A stretch of DNA of 64,000 bases from assembly GCA_002309885.1 (NCBI GenBank), contig DBYP01000018.1:1-64000 (forward strand). The letters run 5' to 3'. Positions within the stretch are counted from its first letter, which is position 1. Every line of letters begins with the position of its first letter. Source of the stretch: Verrucomicrobia bacterium UBA1183. GTDB taxonomy: Bacteria > Verrucomicrobiota > Verrucomicrobiia > Opitutales > UBA9783. The notes beneath the pieces were generated by a model. It did no database searches. It was not told the origin of the DNA and saw nothing but the letters and a program-made list of their open reading frames with translations. Made by a program: the position numbers and the translations under genes. Positions 1-7,893 of the stretch are shown one piece after another.

Positions 1-750
1 GGGATGCGAAGCCCAAGCATTTTCTAGGTCTAGTGTTAATTCTTTGTCGGCAATCCGCGAGGTATGCTGCGGTGTAAACAGTTTTCGTTTTCTTCAAGAA
101 ATACTGCCGTAGTAAGCGGTTCGTATTCTCGTTGGTTCCGCGTTCCCAAGGGCTGTGCGGATGGGAAAAATACACCGGCGCATTCAGGCGATTTGCGATG
201 GTTTTATGGTCGGTGAATTCGGACGATGAATGTTTTGAGAGATTTTTTGTAAAAAATCCCTCAAGCTCCCTTAAAACTTTCTTATTTTGCAACTCCGTTG
301 CAAAAAAAGTTTTTGAGGAGGTTAAGGGGAACTTTTTTCAAAAAGTTCCCTTATGCTTGATGCCTATGTCCTTAGCCGTCCCGCCTTGATTTCCGCATAA
401 ATCCTGCGATAAATCGTTTCATGACTCACAAAAACACTTCTCAATTCCAGCGCTCCTAAAATCTGCTCCGGACTCCAATCAGTGTTGTACAAACAAAACA
501 CTTCTTCCCACGTTTTTTCGTCGATTCGCGGCACTTTCGAATTTCTCCGTCGTTCCTCGCTCAACCACTGCGCTCGTTCGCAATTGTACCACCAGGCTTC
601 ATAGCCGTAATTCCGCTTCAACTCTCGCCCAATCGTGCTTGTCGATCGCCCAAGCTCCCAAGCAATTCTTTTATTTGAACTTCCTGCTTGCGTTAGTTCT
701 TCAACCCGTTTACTTGCCCATTCCGAGGGGTGACTGTATTTCGTTTTCAT
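1..750 (-). pseudogene. IS30-family transposase, broken by a palindromic repeat
   Basis: Remnant of an IS30-type transposase on the minus strand. The N-terminal part (364-750, 128 codons) has the helix-turn-helix region (ELGRSTSTIGRELKRN) and the start of the catalytic region (DWSPEQILGAL, VSHETIYRRIY). The minus-strand reading of 1-231 encodes the C-terminal end, with SHPHSPWERGTNENTNRLLR, which holds the catalytic Glu region of the IS30 DDE domain, and then INTRPRKCLGFASP. Between them the central catalytic segment is missing and a 123-bp palindromic repeat (232-354) sits in its place, so the enzyme cannot be made intact. The upstream terminal inverted repeat of the element is at 819-840. 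The gene continues past the left edge of the window. Confidence 0.85.
232..354 (-). repeat. Nested palindromic repeat, copy 1 (reverse orientation)
   Basis: Shares the pattern of ten other copies: a hairpin of the type GAGGGATTTTTTACAAAAAA with TCCCTC, a central TTTTGCAAC...GTTGCAAAA hairpin, and a hairpin of the type AAGGGAACTTTTT/AAAAAGTTCCCTT. Here it lies within the IS30 transposase gene, between its N- and C-terminal coding remnants. Confidence 0.85.
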
Positions 751-818
751 ATTTTTTCTTCTTAGAAAACGCTAGCTCCACATCTCTCTTTGCTTTTTTC
801 AATCTTTTACTCTAGCAG

Positions 819-840
819 TTGCACTTCAAAGTTGAATGGG
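819..840. repeat. IS30 terminal inverted repeat
   Basis: The 22 bp here (TTGCACTTCAAAGTTGAAT followed by GGG) recur exactly, in reverse complement, at 7801-7822. The position just upstream of the transposase start at 750 fits the outer end of the IS30 element. Confidence 0.7.
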
Positions 841-896
841 GCCTTTTATTAACTTCTTGCTTGACAAATTTTTTTAATGTAACTATAAGGAGAATC

Positions 897-1316
897 ATGA
901 TTGAAAAGACACTTGTTATTCTGAAGCCGGATGCGATGCAGCAGAATTTGGCGGGCACGATTATAGAACGTTTTACAAAGGCAGGACTGAGGTTGGTTGC
1001 CTGTAAGATGATGCGGCTCAACGAAAGTATTTTGCGGGAACATTACGATTTTTTAGCGGATAAATCGTTCTTCCCGAACATATTGGCGTATATGCAAGAA
1101 TGCCCGGTCTTGGTTATGGTTTTGAAGGGTGAAAATGCCATCAGTGGCGTTCGGAGTTTGCTTGGACCGACAGATTCGTCCATTGCACCGAAAGGTACCA
1201 TTCGCGGAGATTTCGGAAAAGATAAGTCGCGCAATGTTGTGCATGCTTCCGACAGCGAAGTTTCAGCACAAAAAGAAATCGCTCGTTTCTTCAAAGCTAG
1301 CGAGATTTTTGAGTAA
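897..1316 (+). CDS. ndk: Nucleoside diphosphate kinase
   Basis: Transfers the gamma-phosphate between nucleoside triphosphates and diphosphates in the cytoplasm, balancing NTP and dNTP pools. The 139-residue protein starts IEKTLVILKPDA, the usual family N-terminus, and has the active-site His at residue 116 in NVVHASDS. The start at 897 is set by the ribosome binding site AAGGAG at 887-892; the reading frame is open further upstream but only through the IS30 end. TTGACA at 861-866 could be a -35 box for a promoter lying directly outside the IS30 remnant, but the matching -10 (TATAAG, 884-889) would overlap the ribosome binding site, so this is weak. A response-regulator gene follows after 8 bp. 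Confidence 0.96.
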   Translation: MIEKTLVILKPDAMQQNLAGTIIERFTKAGLRLVACKMMRLNESILREHYDFLADKSFFPNILAYMQECPVLVMVLKGENAISGVRSLLGPTDSSIAPKGTIRGDFGKDKSRNVVHASDSEVSAQKEIARFFKASEIFE

Positions 1317-1324
1317 TTTTTATT

Positions 1325-2290
1325 ATGGAATGCCTGCCCGGATGTTTTTACCCAACGGAGGTGATTTTTGTAGATGACAGCGAAAATTATCTGAGGGTGC
1401 TTTCTATGTTTTTCAAAAACATTCCTAGTGTTATATTGAAAACATTCCAAGATCCACAAGAAGCCTTAAACTACATCAATACACGGGCTGCAGCTCAGCA
1501 ACAGGTCAACTGGGAACAAGAGAATTGCTTTACACCTAACAGCTACGCTTTGAAACTGAATGTGTTTTCATTGCACAAACAGATCTACAATCCGCACCGC
1601 TATGCTCAAATATCGGTCGTTATCGCCGATCATGATTTGACCGAGAAATATATGTCCGGTATCGAGTTTTGTAGACGTATTGAGGATAAAAATATTCAAA
1701 AAATTCTGTTTACAGGGCAAGCCGATCGTTCGTTTGTCATTCAAGCGTTCAATGAGGGAGTTATTCAGCGCTACCTTTCGAAAGGCGATGTAAAAGATAT
1801 AAAAGATATCTTGGAAATTGTAGAAACGGCGCAGCAACGCTATTTTATGGCTTGTACCGACTCATTAAACGTTGCTTTGCGTTCCAATCCACAGTTCCCT
1901 TTGGCAGTCCTTTCGGAAAAGTTTCACCAGCTGTTTAACCGTATTGTAGAGCAGCGTAATATTGTCGAATATTACCTTTTGGATGGACTTGGTAGCTTTT
2001 TGCTCGTAGATGCTTCCCACAAAGTACAGCTTCTTATCGTCCAAAACGAAGATCAAATTAAAGCCAATTGCCTGGATTTGCAGGATGAAGTGGATACGGA
2101 GCAGCTCGAAGCACTCAAAAGTGGTCGCCAGATTTATTATAATCCGCATTTTTGGGATGACAGTCCTCGTTCATCACACGACGAGCTGATTCCGGCCGAA
2201 GTTTTGGTAGACGGCCCCAATCGGTTCTTCTACGGTATAACCAGCAACGTCGAAGGTTTCGAGCAAGATCGTATGGCGTTTTTGGCATAA
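1325..2290 (+). CDS. Response-regulator receiver protein with an internal insertion and an unrecognised C-terminal domain
   Basis: A 321-residue protein. Residues 12-170 carry all receiver-domain landmarks: acidic pair D17-D18 in IFVDDSE, likely phospho-acceptor D102 in VVIADHDL, T130 in ILFTGQ and K153 in YLSKGD. The distance between the acidic pair and the acceptor Asp is 85 residues, where about 40 is usual, so about 40-50 residues (roughly 45-90) are inserted in the domain. The remaining 150 residues match no output domain I recognise, and no DNA-binding helix-turn-helix is evident. The gene follows ndk closely and may be co-transcribed. No sensor kinase is visible in the window. It probably acts by protein-protein contact rather than as a classical transcription factor; this is inference. 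Confidence 0.75.
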   Translation: MECLPGCFYPTEVIFVDDSENYLRVLSMFFKNIPSVILKTFQDPQEALNYINTRAAAQQQVNWEQENCFTPNSYALKLNVFSLHKQIYNPHRYAQISVVIADHDLTEKYMSGIEFCRRIEDKNIQKILFTGQADRSFVIQAFNEGVIQRYLSKGDVKDIKDILEIVETAQQRYFMACTDSLNVALRSNPQFPLAVLSEKFHQLFNRIVEQRNIVEYYLLDGLGSFLLVDASHKVQLLIVQNEDQIKANCLDLQDEVDTEQLEALKSGRQIYYNPHFWDDSPRSSHDELIPAEVLVDGPNRFFYGITSNVEGFEQDRMAFLA

Positions 2291-2331
2291 AGCGTTTTGT
2301 TGCCTGAAGGCCATAAAGCATTAGCCTATCC

Positions 2332-2554
2332 TAGAGTGTGTCTACAGGAGGTAAAAAGTTACAAAAGCATAAACCCTAAGAGAACTTTTGGGAAAAAGTT
2401 CCCTTAAACCCTCAAAAACTTTCATAATTTTGCAACAATGTTGCAAAATTACTAGGGCGCAAGGCCTCTGCCCTGCTTTTAAGGGAATTTGAGGGATTTT
2501 TTACAAAAAATCTTTCAAAAACGTAATATTTCTAGCTTATATAGACACGCCCTA
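2332..2554 (+). repeat. Full-length palindromic element with IS630-like ends, copy 2
   Basis: The outer ends read TAGAGTGTGTCTAC and TAGACACGCCCTA, an imperfect inverted repeat of about 11 bp bordered by TA on both sides. Inside are the hairpin AGAGAACTTTTGGG/AAAAAGTTCCCTT, a TTTTGCAAC/GTTGCAAAA hairpin, a GGGCGCAAGGCCTCTGCCC hairpin and a final GAGGGATTTTTT/AAAAAATCTTTC hairpin. A TA border is typical of IS630/Tc1-type elements. It has no coding capacity. Confidence 0.85.
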
Positions 2555-2647
2555 AGTTAGGAAAGTTGGGTGTTTTTTATCCAATTTTTAAAATTTTTTA
2601 AAAAAAACGCTAAAAATTTTTCAAATATGGACGATATTATATAGTGT

Positions 2648-2944
2648 ATGAAAATGGATAAATTACTAAAAAGCGGATTGTTTTCTACAGCCCTGTTAGG
2701 TTGTGGATTGTTATACGGAGGCCCCAACTTCTGTCCTAATTGCGGCCAATGCTTGAAACCAAAATGCTTCCCGCAACGTTTTGGAGTACCTCCTCCCCCT
2801 CCCTGTTTTGGAGATAAAGACCCCTGTATGAAAAACTTCAAAAAGGATGGCAAAGAAATGGAACGTCCTTTCAGAAAAGGCCGCAGGAATTTTGATAAAA
2901 AACGGCTAGAGGAACCTACACCGGATATGACAGAAAACAAATAA
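2648..2944 (+). CDS. Small Cys/Pro-rich putative lipoprotein
   Basis: A 98-residue protein with a short basic N-terminus, a hydrophobic stretch and a lipobox-like TALLGC with Cys at residue 19, suggesting export and lipid attachment. The mature part has a cysteine cluster (FCPNCGQCLKPKCFP), a proline run (PPPPPCF) and a Lys/Arg-rich tail ending TPDMTENK. The spaced Cys residues could bind metal or form disulfides. An antisense reading frame at 2557-2940 is open, but the plus-strand frame has the signal peptide and is followed by a strong hairpin, so the plus strand is preferred. No family is recognised, and no clear ribosome binding site is present. Confidence 0.6.
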   Translation: MKMDKLLKSGLFSTALLGCGLLYGGPNFCPNCGQCLKPKCFPQRFGVPPPPPCFGDKDPCMKNFKKDGKEMERPFRKGRRNFDKKRLEEPTPDMTENK

Positions 2945-2965
2945 TCTACACAATATATGAATTTT

Positions 2966-2997
2966 GTAATAGGATCTCAGAATATGAGACCTATTAC
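2966..2997 (+). terminator. Hairpin terminator after the small lipoprotein gene
   Basis: GTAATAGG...CCTATTAC with inner TCTCA/TGAGA gives a 13-bp stem with one bulged base and a 5-base loop, followed by a short T-rich stretch (GTTTCATTTT). It lies 21 bp after the stop codon. Confidence 0.6.
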
Positions 2998-3120
2998 GTT
3001 TCATTTTAGGGAATAACCTTTGAGAGATAAAAATTGGCTTTATATGGATTTCCACTTTTCCAAAGCGCTAACTCTTGTTTTTGTATTTCAAGCTTAAAGT
3101 CAAATTTTACGACTTTCCCC

Positions 3121-3149
3121 TTGGTATTTCCCTACAAAAATGGTACAAT
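3121..3149 (+). promoter_or_regulatory. Probable sigma70-type promoter for the prepilin gene
   Basis: TTGGTA (3121-3126) and TACAAT (3144-3149) are separated by 17 bp. The expected transcription start near 3156 lies 27 bp before the preferred ATG at 3183. Confidence 0.45.
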
Positions 3150-3182
3150 GCTCTCATGGTGATTGGTGAAAAAGATCGTTGG

Positions 3183-3731
3183 ATGGCGAATAAACTGTCG
3201 GCCTTTACGCTTATCGAAATGATGGTTGTTATTGGAATTATAGCCATCGTTACTTTAGGGGCCGTTCCAGGCTTAAAGAAAGCGTATGCGGATTTCAGAG
3301 ATCGACAAGATTTGGAGATTTTAGATACATTTATATCGAGTACGCGTTCTTACGCATTGCTTATGAGTGAATATCCGCACCATACTTATTTTGGGCGTTG
3401 GGCTTATGAAGCTAATTGGGTGATCCCGCGTTACTTTACATCAGGGGGAGCAGATGTAGGGAATACGGTCCCAACTTTAGAAGATGGGCCCAGTTCACTT
3501 GGGTCATGGCTGCGAGTTAAACCATATCGTGGAACGGATTTTACTATAGACCAGCAGTTAACAGAACCTGTTAGTTTTCTTAAGATCGGGATTCACGAAG
3601 GCAATGGAACCTATAATTCTCTGTTACGGGAGCGTTATCCAACATATGTTGTGAATGGGGATGTCCTCTATTTTCCGGAATTATATCATGTTGGCGACGA
3701 ACTTCAAGCTCATCGTAATCGCTATTACTAA
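3183..3731 (+). CDS. Type II/IV pseudopilin-like protein (orphan prepilin)
   Basis: A 182-residue protein with a short leader MANKLSA followed by the prepilin signature FTLIEMMVVIGIIAIVTLG; the conserved Glu is at position 5 of the mature helix. This predicts cleavage and N-methylation by a prepilin peptidase and assembly in a type II secretion or pilus-like structure. The ATG at 3183 gives a typical seven-residue leader; an in-frame ATG at 3156 would make it sixteen. The C-terminal part (WAYEANWVIPRYF, TYVVNGDVLYFPELYHVG) looks like a globular pseudopilin head of the GspG/GspH type seen in many Verrucomicrobia; that comparison is from memory. No other secretion or pilus gene is nearby. Confidence 0.75.
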   Translation: MANKLSAFTLIEMMVVIGIIAIVTLGAVPGLKKAYADFRDRQDLEILDTFISSTRSYALLMSEYPHHTYFGRWAYEANWVIPRYFTSGGADVGNTVPTLEDGPSSLGSWLRVKPYRGTDFTIDQQLTEPVSFLKIGIHEGNGTYNSLLRERYPTYVVNGDVLYFPELYHVGDELQAHRNRYY

Positions 3732-3834
3732 AATCGCTGGCGTTTCTATCTAAAAATGTTGCCATGGCAGAATTTTTAGGTTCTGACAAAAAAAGTTTGT
3801 CAAACAACAAAATTTGCTATTTGATCTTTGTTGG

Positions 3835-3919
3835 GCTTGAGTGGTGAAATTGGCAAACACGCCAGACTTAGGATCTGGTGCCGCGAGGTTTAAGGGTTCG
3901 AGTCCCTTCTCAAGCACCA
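3835..3919 (+). tRNA. trnL-UAG: tRNA-Leu (anticodon UAG)
   Basis: The acceptor stem GCTTGAG (3835-3841) pairs with CTCAAGC (3909-3915), followed by A and an encoded CCA. The anticodon loop reads CTTAGGA, giving UAG. The extra arm and the T-loop sequence GGTTCGAGTCC are present, and the 85-base length fits a class II leucine tRNA. Confidence 0.95.
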
Positions 3920-3993
3920 AGGTTTTAAAATCCATAAGAGACGGTTTTCACAGCGGTGGTGTGCTTTGTTTTTAAATTATAAGATGATGAAAC

Positions 3994-4821
3994 TTACTTG
4001 CCCGTGGGTTTTTCAATACTTGAATTATAGGGAAACATGTTCCTAAAACTTCTAACGGATTTTGGGTCTCGTGGATCAAAACTTACAAAACTTCCACGCA
4101 GTGAAAAATGGTACATTATTTTTTTCTCTTCATCATAGTCGCAATATTCAAAATTCCATAAAACGAGACGTCTGGATTCAGGTAAGCGGTCAAATAGCAA
4201 ATTAAGAAAATCTTCCTTCATGACGCAAAACAAGACAATACATAGTGGTGGTGCGTCCAATTTTCCTTGATGAATTAATAGCTTTTCCAATAAAGCGTAA
4301 TAACGAGGATCTTTCTCACACAAGGCAAGAAACTTAAGTAAAAAAACAAACACTTCGTTGTAATGTCCGAGTGTGCACCATTCGCACAACAAATTGCCAT
4401 CAAGCCCTACGGGAGTTTTGGAAACAAGATCTATAAGAAGAGACATTCCTTTGAAGCTAACTTTACTTTCTTTTTCCCAAAGGAATATTTTTTCGGAAAG
4501 AATGGCGAATAGATTTTCCGTTTGGTCGTAGGTAACGAGGGTATAACCGTACTTAGGATTGATATCACCACCTATCTTTTCAAAAGTCTGAATAAGATCT
4601 TTCGGTGTTATTTCAGTAGAGTTGGGACGATCATCGGTGACACGTCGTTCTTCGATAACTTGGGGATTAATATCAAAATCAACAACAGCCTCGGGTGGTA
4701 GCATGCACATAGGTTTTTTCGTTTTATGACAGTTCTCTAGGGTGGATATATATTCGGGAAAGTTATATACCAAAGAGATCCTGTTTTTTTTGAAAGCATC
4801 AACTTTTTTTAACAAAAACAA
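3994..4821 (-). CDS. Hypothetical protein
   Basis: Function not recognised. The frame is open for 275 codons from a TTG at 4821; the first ATG in frame is at 4710, which would give 238 residues, and a TTG near 4773 behind AGGA is a third option. No signal peptide or membrane segment is seen in the ATG version. The middle is leucine-rich and probably helical ([40 protein letters not shown]). Low G+C and the lack of recognisable domains resemble lineage-specific proteins or secreted effectors, but there is no direct evidence for that. It is transcribed divergently from the dikinase gene. Confidence 0.55.
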   Translation of the reverse strand: MFLLKKVDAFKKNRISLVYNFPEYISTLENCHKTKKPMCMLPPEAVVDFDINPQVIEERRVTDDRPNSTEITPKDLIQTFEKIGGDINPKYGYTLVTYDQTENLFAILSEKIFLWEKESKVSFKGMSLLIDLVSKTPVGLDGNLLCEWCTLGHYNEVFVFLLKFLALCEKDPRYYALLEKLLIHQGKLDAPPLCIVLFCVMKEDFLNLLFDRLPESRRLVLWNFEYCDYDEEKKIMYHFSLRGSFVSFDPRDPKSVRSFRNMFPYNSSIEKPTGK

Positions 4822-4943
4822 GAAAATTTCTAAAGTTTTTTGTTTTTGTGCCGATATATATAAAAGTCCTCAGTTACATGATTGACAAATGTCTTTCATT
4901 AAGGTTAAATGAGGATGGCGAATTTAATAGGAAGACGATAAGT

Positions 4944-7643
4944 ATGACGAACAAAATGATATATGAATTCGGTAAAAAAACCGATGGAAATGCTACAATG
5001 CGTGCCCTCTTAGGAGGTAAAGGCGCTAATCTAGCAGAAATGTCGCGTATTGGATTGCCGGTTCCTCCCGGTTTCACAATTACGACAGAAATGTGCTTGG
5101 ATTATTACAAGGCCAATAAGTCCATCCAGCCGAAGTTGAAAGAGGAAATCAAGATTTCTATCGCGCATGTCGAAGAACAATTGGGAAAGAAGTTTGGTGA
5201 TGCCAAAAATCCGTTGTTGTTCTCGGTTCGTTCGGGTGCACGTGAGTCGATGCCTGGGATGATGGATACCATCTTGAATCTTGGTTTAAACGACCAAACG
5301 GTCGAAGGTTTTGCAGCGATTACCAATAATAAACGTTTTGCATATGACTGCTATCGTCGCTTTATCCAGATGTATGGCGATGTTGTTATGGGTGTTGGTG
5401 CAGACTCCGATGAAGAACACGATCCATTCGACGCGATTTTGACCGAAGCTAAAGCGAAAAAGGGTGTCAAATACGATACCGAATTGGATGCGGAAGATTT
5501 GAAGCAGGTCATCGTTCGCTTTAAAGAATTGGTGCGCGCCAAGAAAGGTTGCGACTTCCCGCAAGATGTATTTGCTCAGTTGGAAGGTGCTATCGGAGCT
5601 GTTTTTGGTTCTTGGTATAATGAACGCGCTATCATCTACCGCCATAAATACAACATTCCTTCGGATTGGGGAACTGCGGTTAATGTCCAAGCGATGGTCT
5701 TTGGTAATGCGGGCGATACCAGTGCTACCGGTGTTGCTTTCACACGTAATCCGGCTAATGGTGAAAACGTATTTTATGGTGAATATCTCATCAATGCTCA
5801 AGGTGAAGACGTCGTAGCGGGTATTCGTACACCGCATCCGATTGCACAATTGGAACAAGAAATGCCGGCGGCGCATGCTTCTCTGCTAAAGATTCGTGAA
5901 ACTTTAGAAAAACATTTCACGGATATGCAAGACTTCGAATTTACCGTCGAAAACGAGCATTTGTTCATGTTGCAAACACGTAATGGTAAACGTACTGGTC
6001 TGGCGGCTATCCGTATCGCGTTGGATATGGTTAAAGAAGGCCTTATCGACAAGAAGACGGCTTTGTTGCGTATTCCAGCGGAATCGATTTCAACCTTGTT
6101 GGTTCCTGTTTTCGATAACGCCGGTAAGAAGAATGCCAAGTGCATCGCTAAAGGTTTGCCTGCCGGTCCTGGAGCTGCTTGCGGAAAGATCGTATTTACA
6201 GCAGATCGTGCTGAAGAATTGGCGAAAGGCGGCGAAAAAGTCGTTCTGTGCCGTGCCGAAACATCACCGGAGGACTTGCGCGGAATGTTGGTTGCCGAGG
6301 GTATTCTTACCAGCCGCGGTGGCGTAAGCTCACATGCAGCTTTGGTTGCCCGTCAGATGGGTAAAGTTTGCGTCTGCGGTGCAGGTGATTTAACCATCGA
6401 TTATCACAAGAAGACCATCGTACGCGATAACATCACATTGCACGAAGGAGATTCTATCTCGATCGATGGAACAACCGGTGAAGTTTTTGAAGGTGCCATT
6501 CCCACGATGCCATCGGAAGTTATGCAGGTTTTGGGCGGAACATTGAAGGCGGAACAAAGCGAAACCTATCGTATGTTCCACCAAATCATGTCCTGGAGCG
6601 ATGAATTCCGTCAATTGGGTATCCGTACGAATGCAGATACACCGCAACAAGCCGCTTCGGCATTTGCTTTTGGTGCTGAAGGTGTTGGATTATGCCGTAC
6701 AGAACATATGTTCTTTACAGGTCATCGCATCGATTCTATGCGTGAAATGATTCTTGCCGACAATGAGGAAGCACGTCGCAAAGCTTTGGCGAAATTGTTG
6801 CCGTTGCAACGTGAAGACTTTATCGGCATTTTCAAGGCAATGAAGGGCCATCCGGTGATCATCCGTTTGTTGGATCCTCCGTTGCATGAATTCTTGCCGC
6901 ATGATGAAAAATCTATCGCAGAATTGTCCAAGGTTATTGGCTTGTCGGTAGATGAAATCAAGCGCCGTTCGGACAATCTAGCGGAACAAAATCCGATGTT
7001 GGGTCACCGCGGTTGCCGTTTGGGTATTTCTTATCCGGAAATCACTGAAATGCAGGCTACAGCGATTTATGAAGCCGCTGCTGAAGTCATCAAGTCCGGC
7101 GAAAAAGTCCATCTGGAAATCATGATTCCGTTGGTTGGTTTCGTCAAAGAATTGGAAAATCAGGTCGAATTAATTAAGAAGATCGGTAAGAAGGTTTGCG
7201 AACAGTACAAGATGGAAATCCCTTGCCAGATTGGTACCATGATCGAAAATCCACGTGCCACGGTTCGTGCCGCCGAAATCGCGAAGGTTGCCGACTTCTT
7301 CAGCTTCGGAACGAACGATTTAACGCAGTTAACGTTAGGTATCAGCCGTGATGATATGGGCAAGTTCTTCAATCACTATATCAATCACGAAATCTTCACG
7401 TTGAACCCATTCGCTTCGATCGATATCGATGGTGTTGGTGAACTTGTAAAGCATGCTGTAAAGTGTGCCCACGAGGTAAAGCCAGAACTCGAGATCGGTG
7501 TTTGCGGAGAACACGGAGGCGATCCACGTTCGGTTATGTTCTTCCATGATGCTGGTTTGAAATACGTCAGCTGCTCGCCCAATCGCATTCCGATTGTCCG
7601 CTTAGCTTGCGCTCAAGCTGCTTTAAAGAACCCCAGGAAGTAA
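4944..7643 (+). CDS. ppdK: Pyruvate, phosphate dikinase
   Basis: Interconverts pyruvate, ATP and phosphate with phosphoenolpyruvate, AMP and pyrophosphate, supporting gluconeogenesis or PPi-linked glycolysis. The 899-residue length is normal. The N-terminal ATP-grasp domain begins [20 protein letters not shown] and continues [20 protein letters not shown]; the phosphohistidine domain has [19 protein letters not shown] with the catalytic His at 464; the C-terminal PEP-binding barrel carries [10 protein letters not shown] with the catalytic Cys at 854. The start at 4944 matches the family N-terminus and follows AGGAAG at 4929-4934; the frame is open further upstream. A hairpin terminator follows at 7671, indicating a single-gene unit. 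Confidence 0.97.
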   Translation: MTNKMIYEFGKKTDGNATMRALLGGKGANLAEMSRIGLPVPPGFTITTEMCLDYYKANKSIQPKLKEEIKISIAHVEEQLGKKFGDAKNPLLFSVRSGARESMPGMMDTILNLGLNDQTVEGFAAITNNKRFAYDCYRRFIQMYGDVVMGVGADSDEEHDPFDAILTEAKAKKGVKYDTELDAEDLKQVIVRFKELVRAKKGCDFPQDVFAQLEGAIGAVFGSWYNERAIIYRHKYNIPSDWGTAVNVQAMVFGNAGDTSATGVAFTRNPANGENVFYGEYLINAQGEDVVAGIRTPHPIAQLEQEMPAAHASLLKIRETLEKHFTDMQDFEFTVENEHLFMLQTRNGKRTGLAAIRIALDMVKEGLIDKKTALLRIPAESISTLLVPVFDNAGKKNAKCIAKGLPAGPGAACGKIVFTADRAEELAKGGEKVVLCRAETSPEDLRGMLVAEGILTSRGGVSSHAALVARQMGKVCVCGAGDLTIDYHKKTIVRDNITLHEGDSISIDGTTGEVFEGAIPTMPSEVMQVLGGTLKAEQSETYRMFHQIMSWSDEFRQLGIRTNADTPQQAASAFAFGAEGVGLCRTEHMFFTGHRIDSMREMILADNEEARRKALAKLLPLQREDFIGIFKAMKGHPVIIRLLDPPLHEFLPHDEKSIAELSKVIGLSVDEIKRRSDNLAEQNPMLGHRGCRLGISYPEITEMQATAIYEAAAEVIKSGEKVHLEIMIPLVGFVKELENQVELIKKIGKKVCEQYKMEIPCQIGTMIENPRATVRAAEIAKVADFFSFGTNDLTQLTLGISRDDMGKFFNHYINHEIFTLNPFASIDIDGVGELVKHAVKCAHEVKPELEIGVCGEHGGDPRSVMFFHDAGLKYVSCSPNRIPIVRLACAQAALKNPRK

Positions 7644-7670
7644 TCCTTAACGGGTTTGACAATGTTATCC

Positions 7671-7702
7671 CCAGCCGGATGAGAGATCCTCGTCTGGCTG
7701 GG
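7671..7702 (+). terminator. Hairpin terminator after ppdK
   Basis: CCAGCCGGATGAG (7671-7683) pairs with CTCGTCTGGCTGG (7690-7702) through a short loop, with two G-T pairs in the stem. T-rich sequence follows (TGTATGTTTTGAT). It lies 27 bp after the ppdK stop. Confidence 0.6.
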
Positions 7703-7800
7703 TGTATGTTTTGATACTTGCTCAAGAACAGGAATGTGCAAAAACCTGTTGCCGAGTCATATATAACAATACGACGGAATGGAATTTGTAGTGGGTATGG

Positions 7801-7822
7801 CCCATTCAACTTTGAAGTGCAA
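7801..7822. repeat. Solo IS30 inverted-repeat remnant
   Basis: Exact reverse complement of the 22 bp at 819-840. No transposase sequence is adjacent; the neighbouring stretch to mutL holds nothing recognisable. It is probably the footprint of a lost second IS30 copy, or of an inversion or deletion between two IS30 ends. Confidence 0.6.
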
Positions 7823-7893
7823 GCCCTAAAGTTTAGAAAAAGGACAATGGTCCAAAATTTTATTTCATCTTGAACCGTACAAAAACCGTCCAT

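Noticed and set aside
132..389. Open frame of 85 codons on the plus strand
   Set aside because: It is antisense to the IS30 remnant and spans the palindromic repeat; composition follows those sequences.
2557..2940. Open frame of 127 codons antisense to the small lipoprotein gene
   Set aside because: No signal or domain; the plus-strand frame has a lipobox and a terminator behind it.
7567..7893. Minus-strand frame of 108 codons between ppdK and mutL
   Set aside because: It covers the terminator and the IS30 end and runs into the ppdK 3' end; no protein-like composition.
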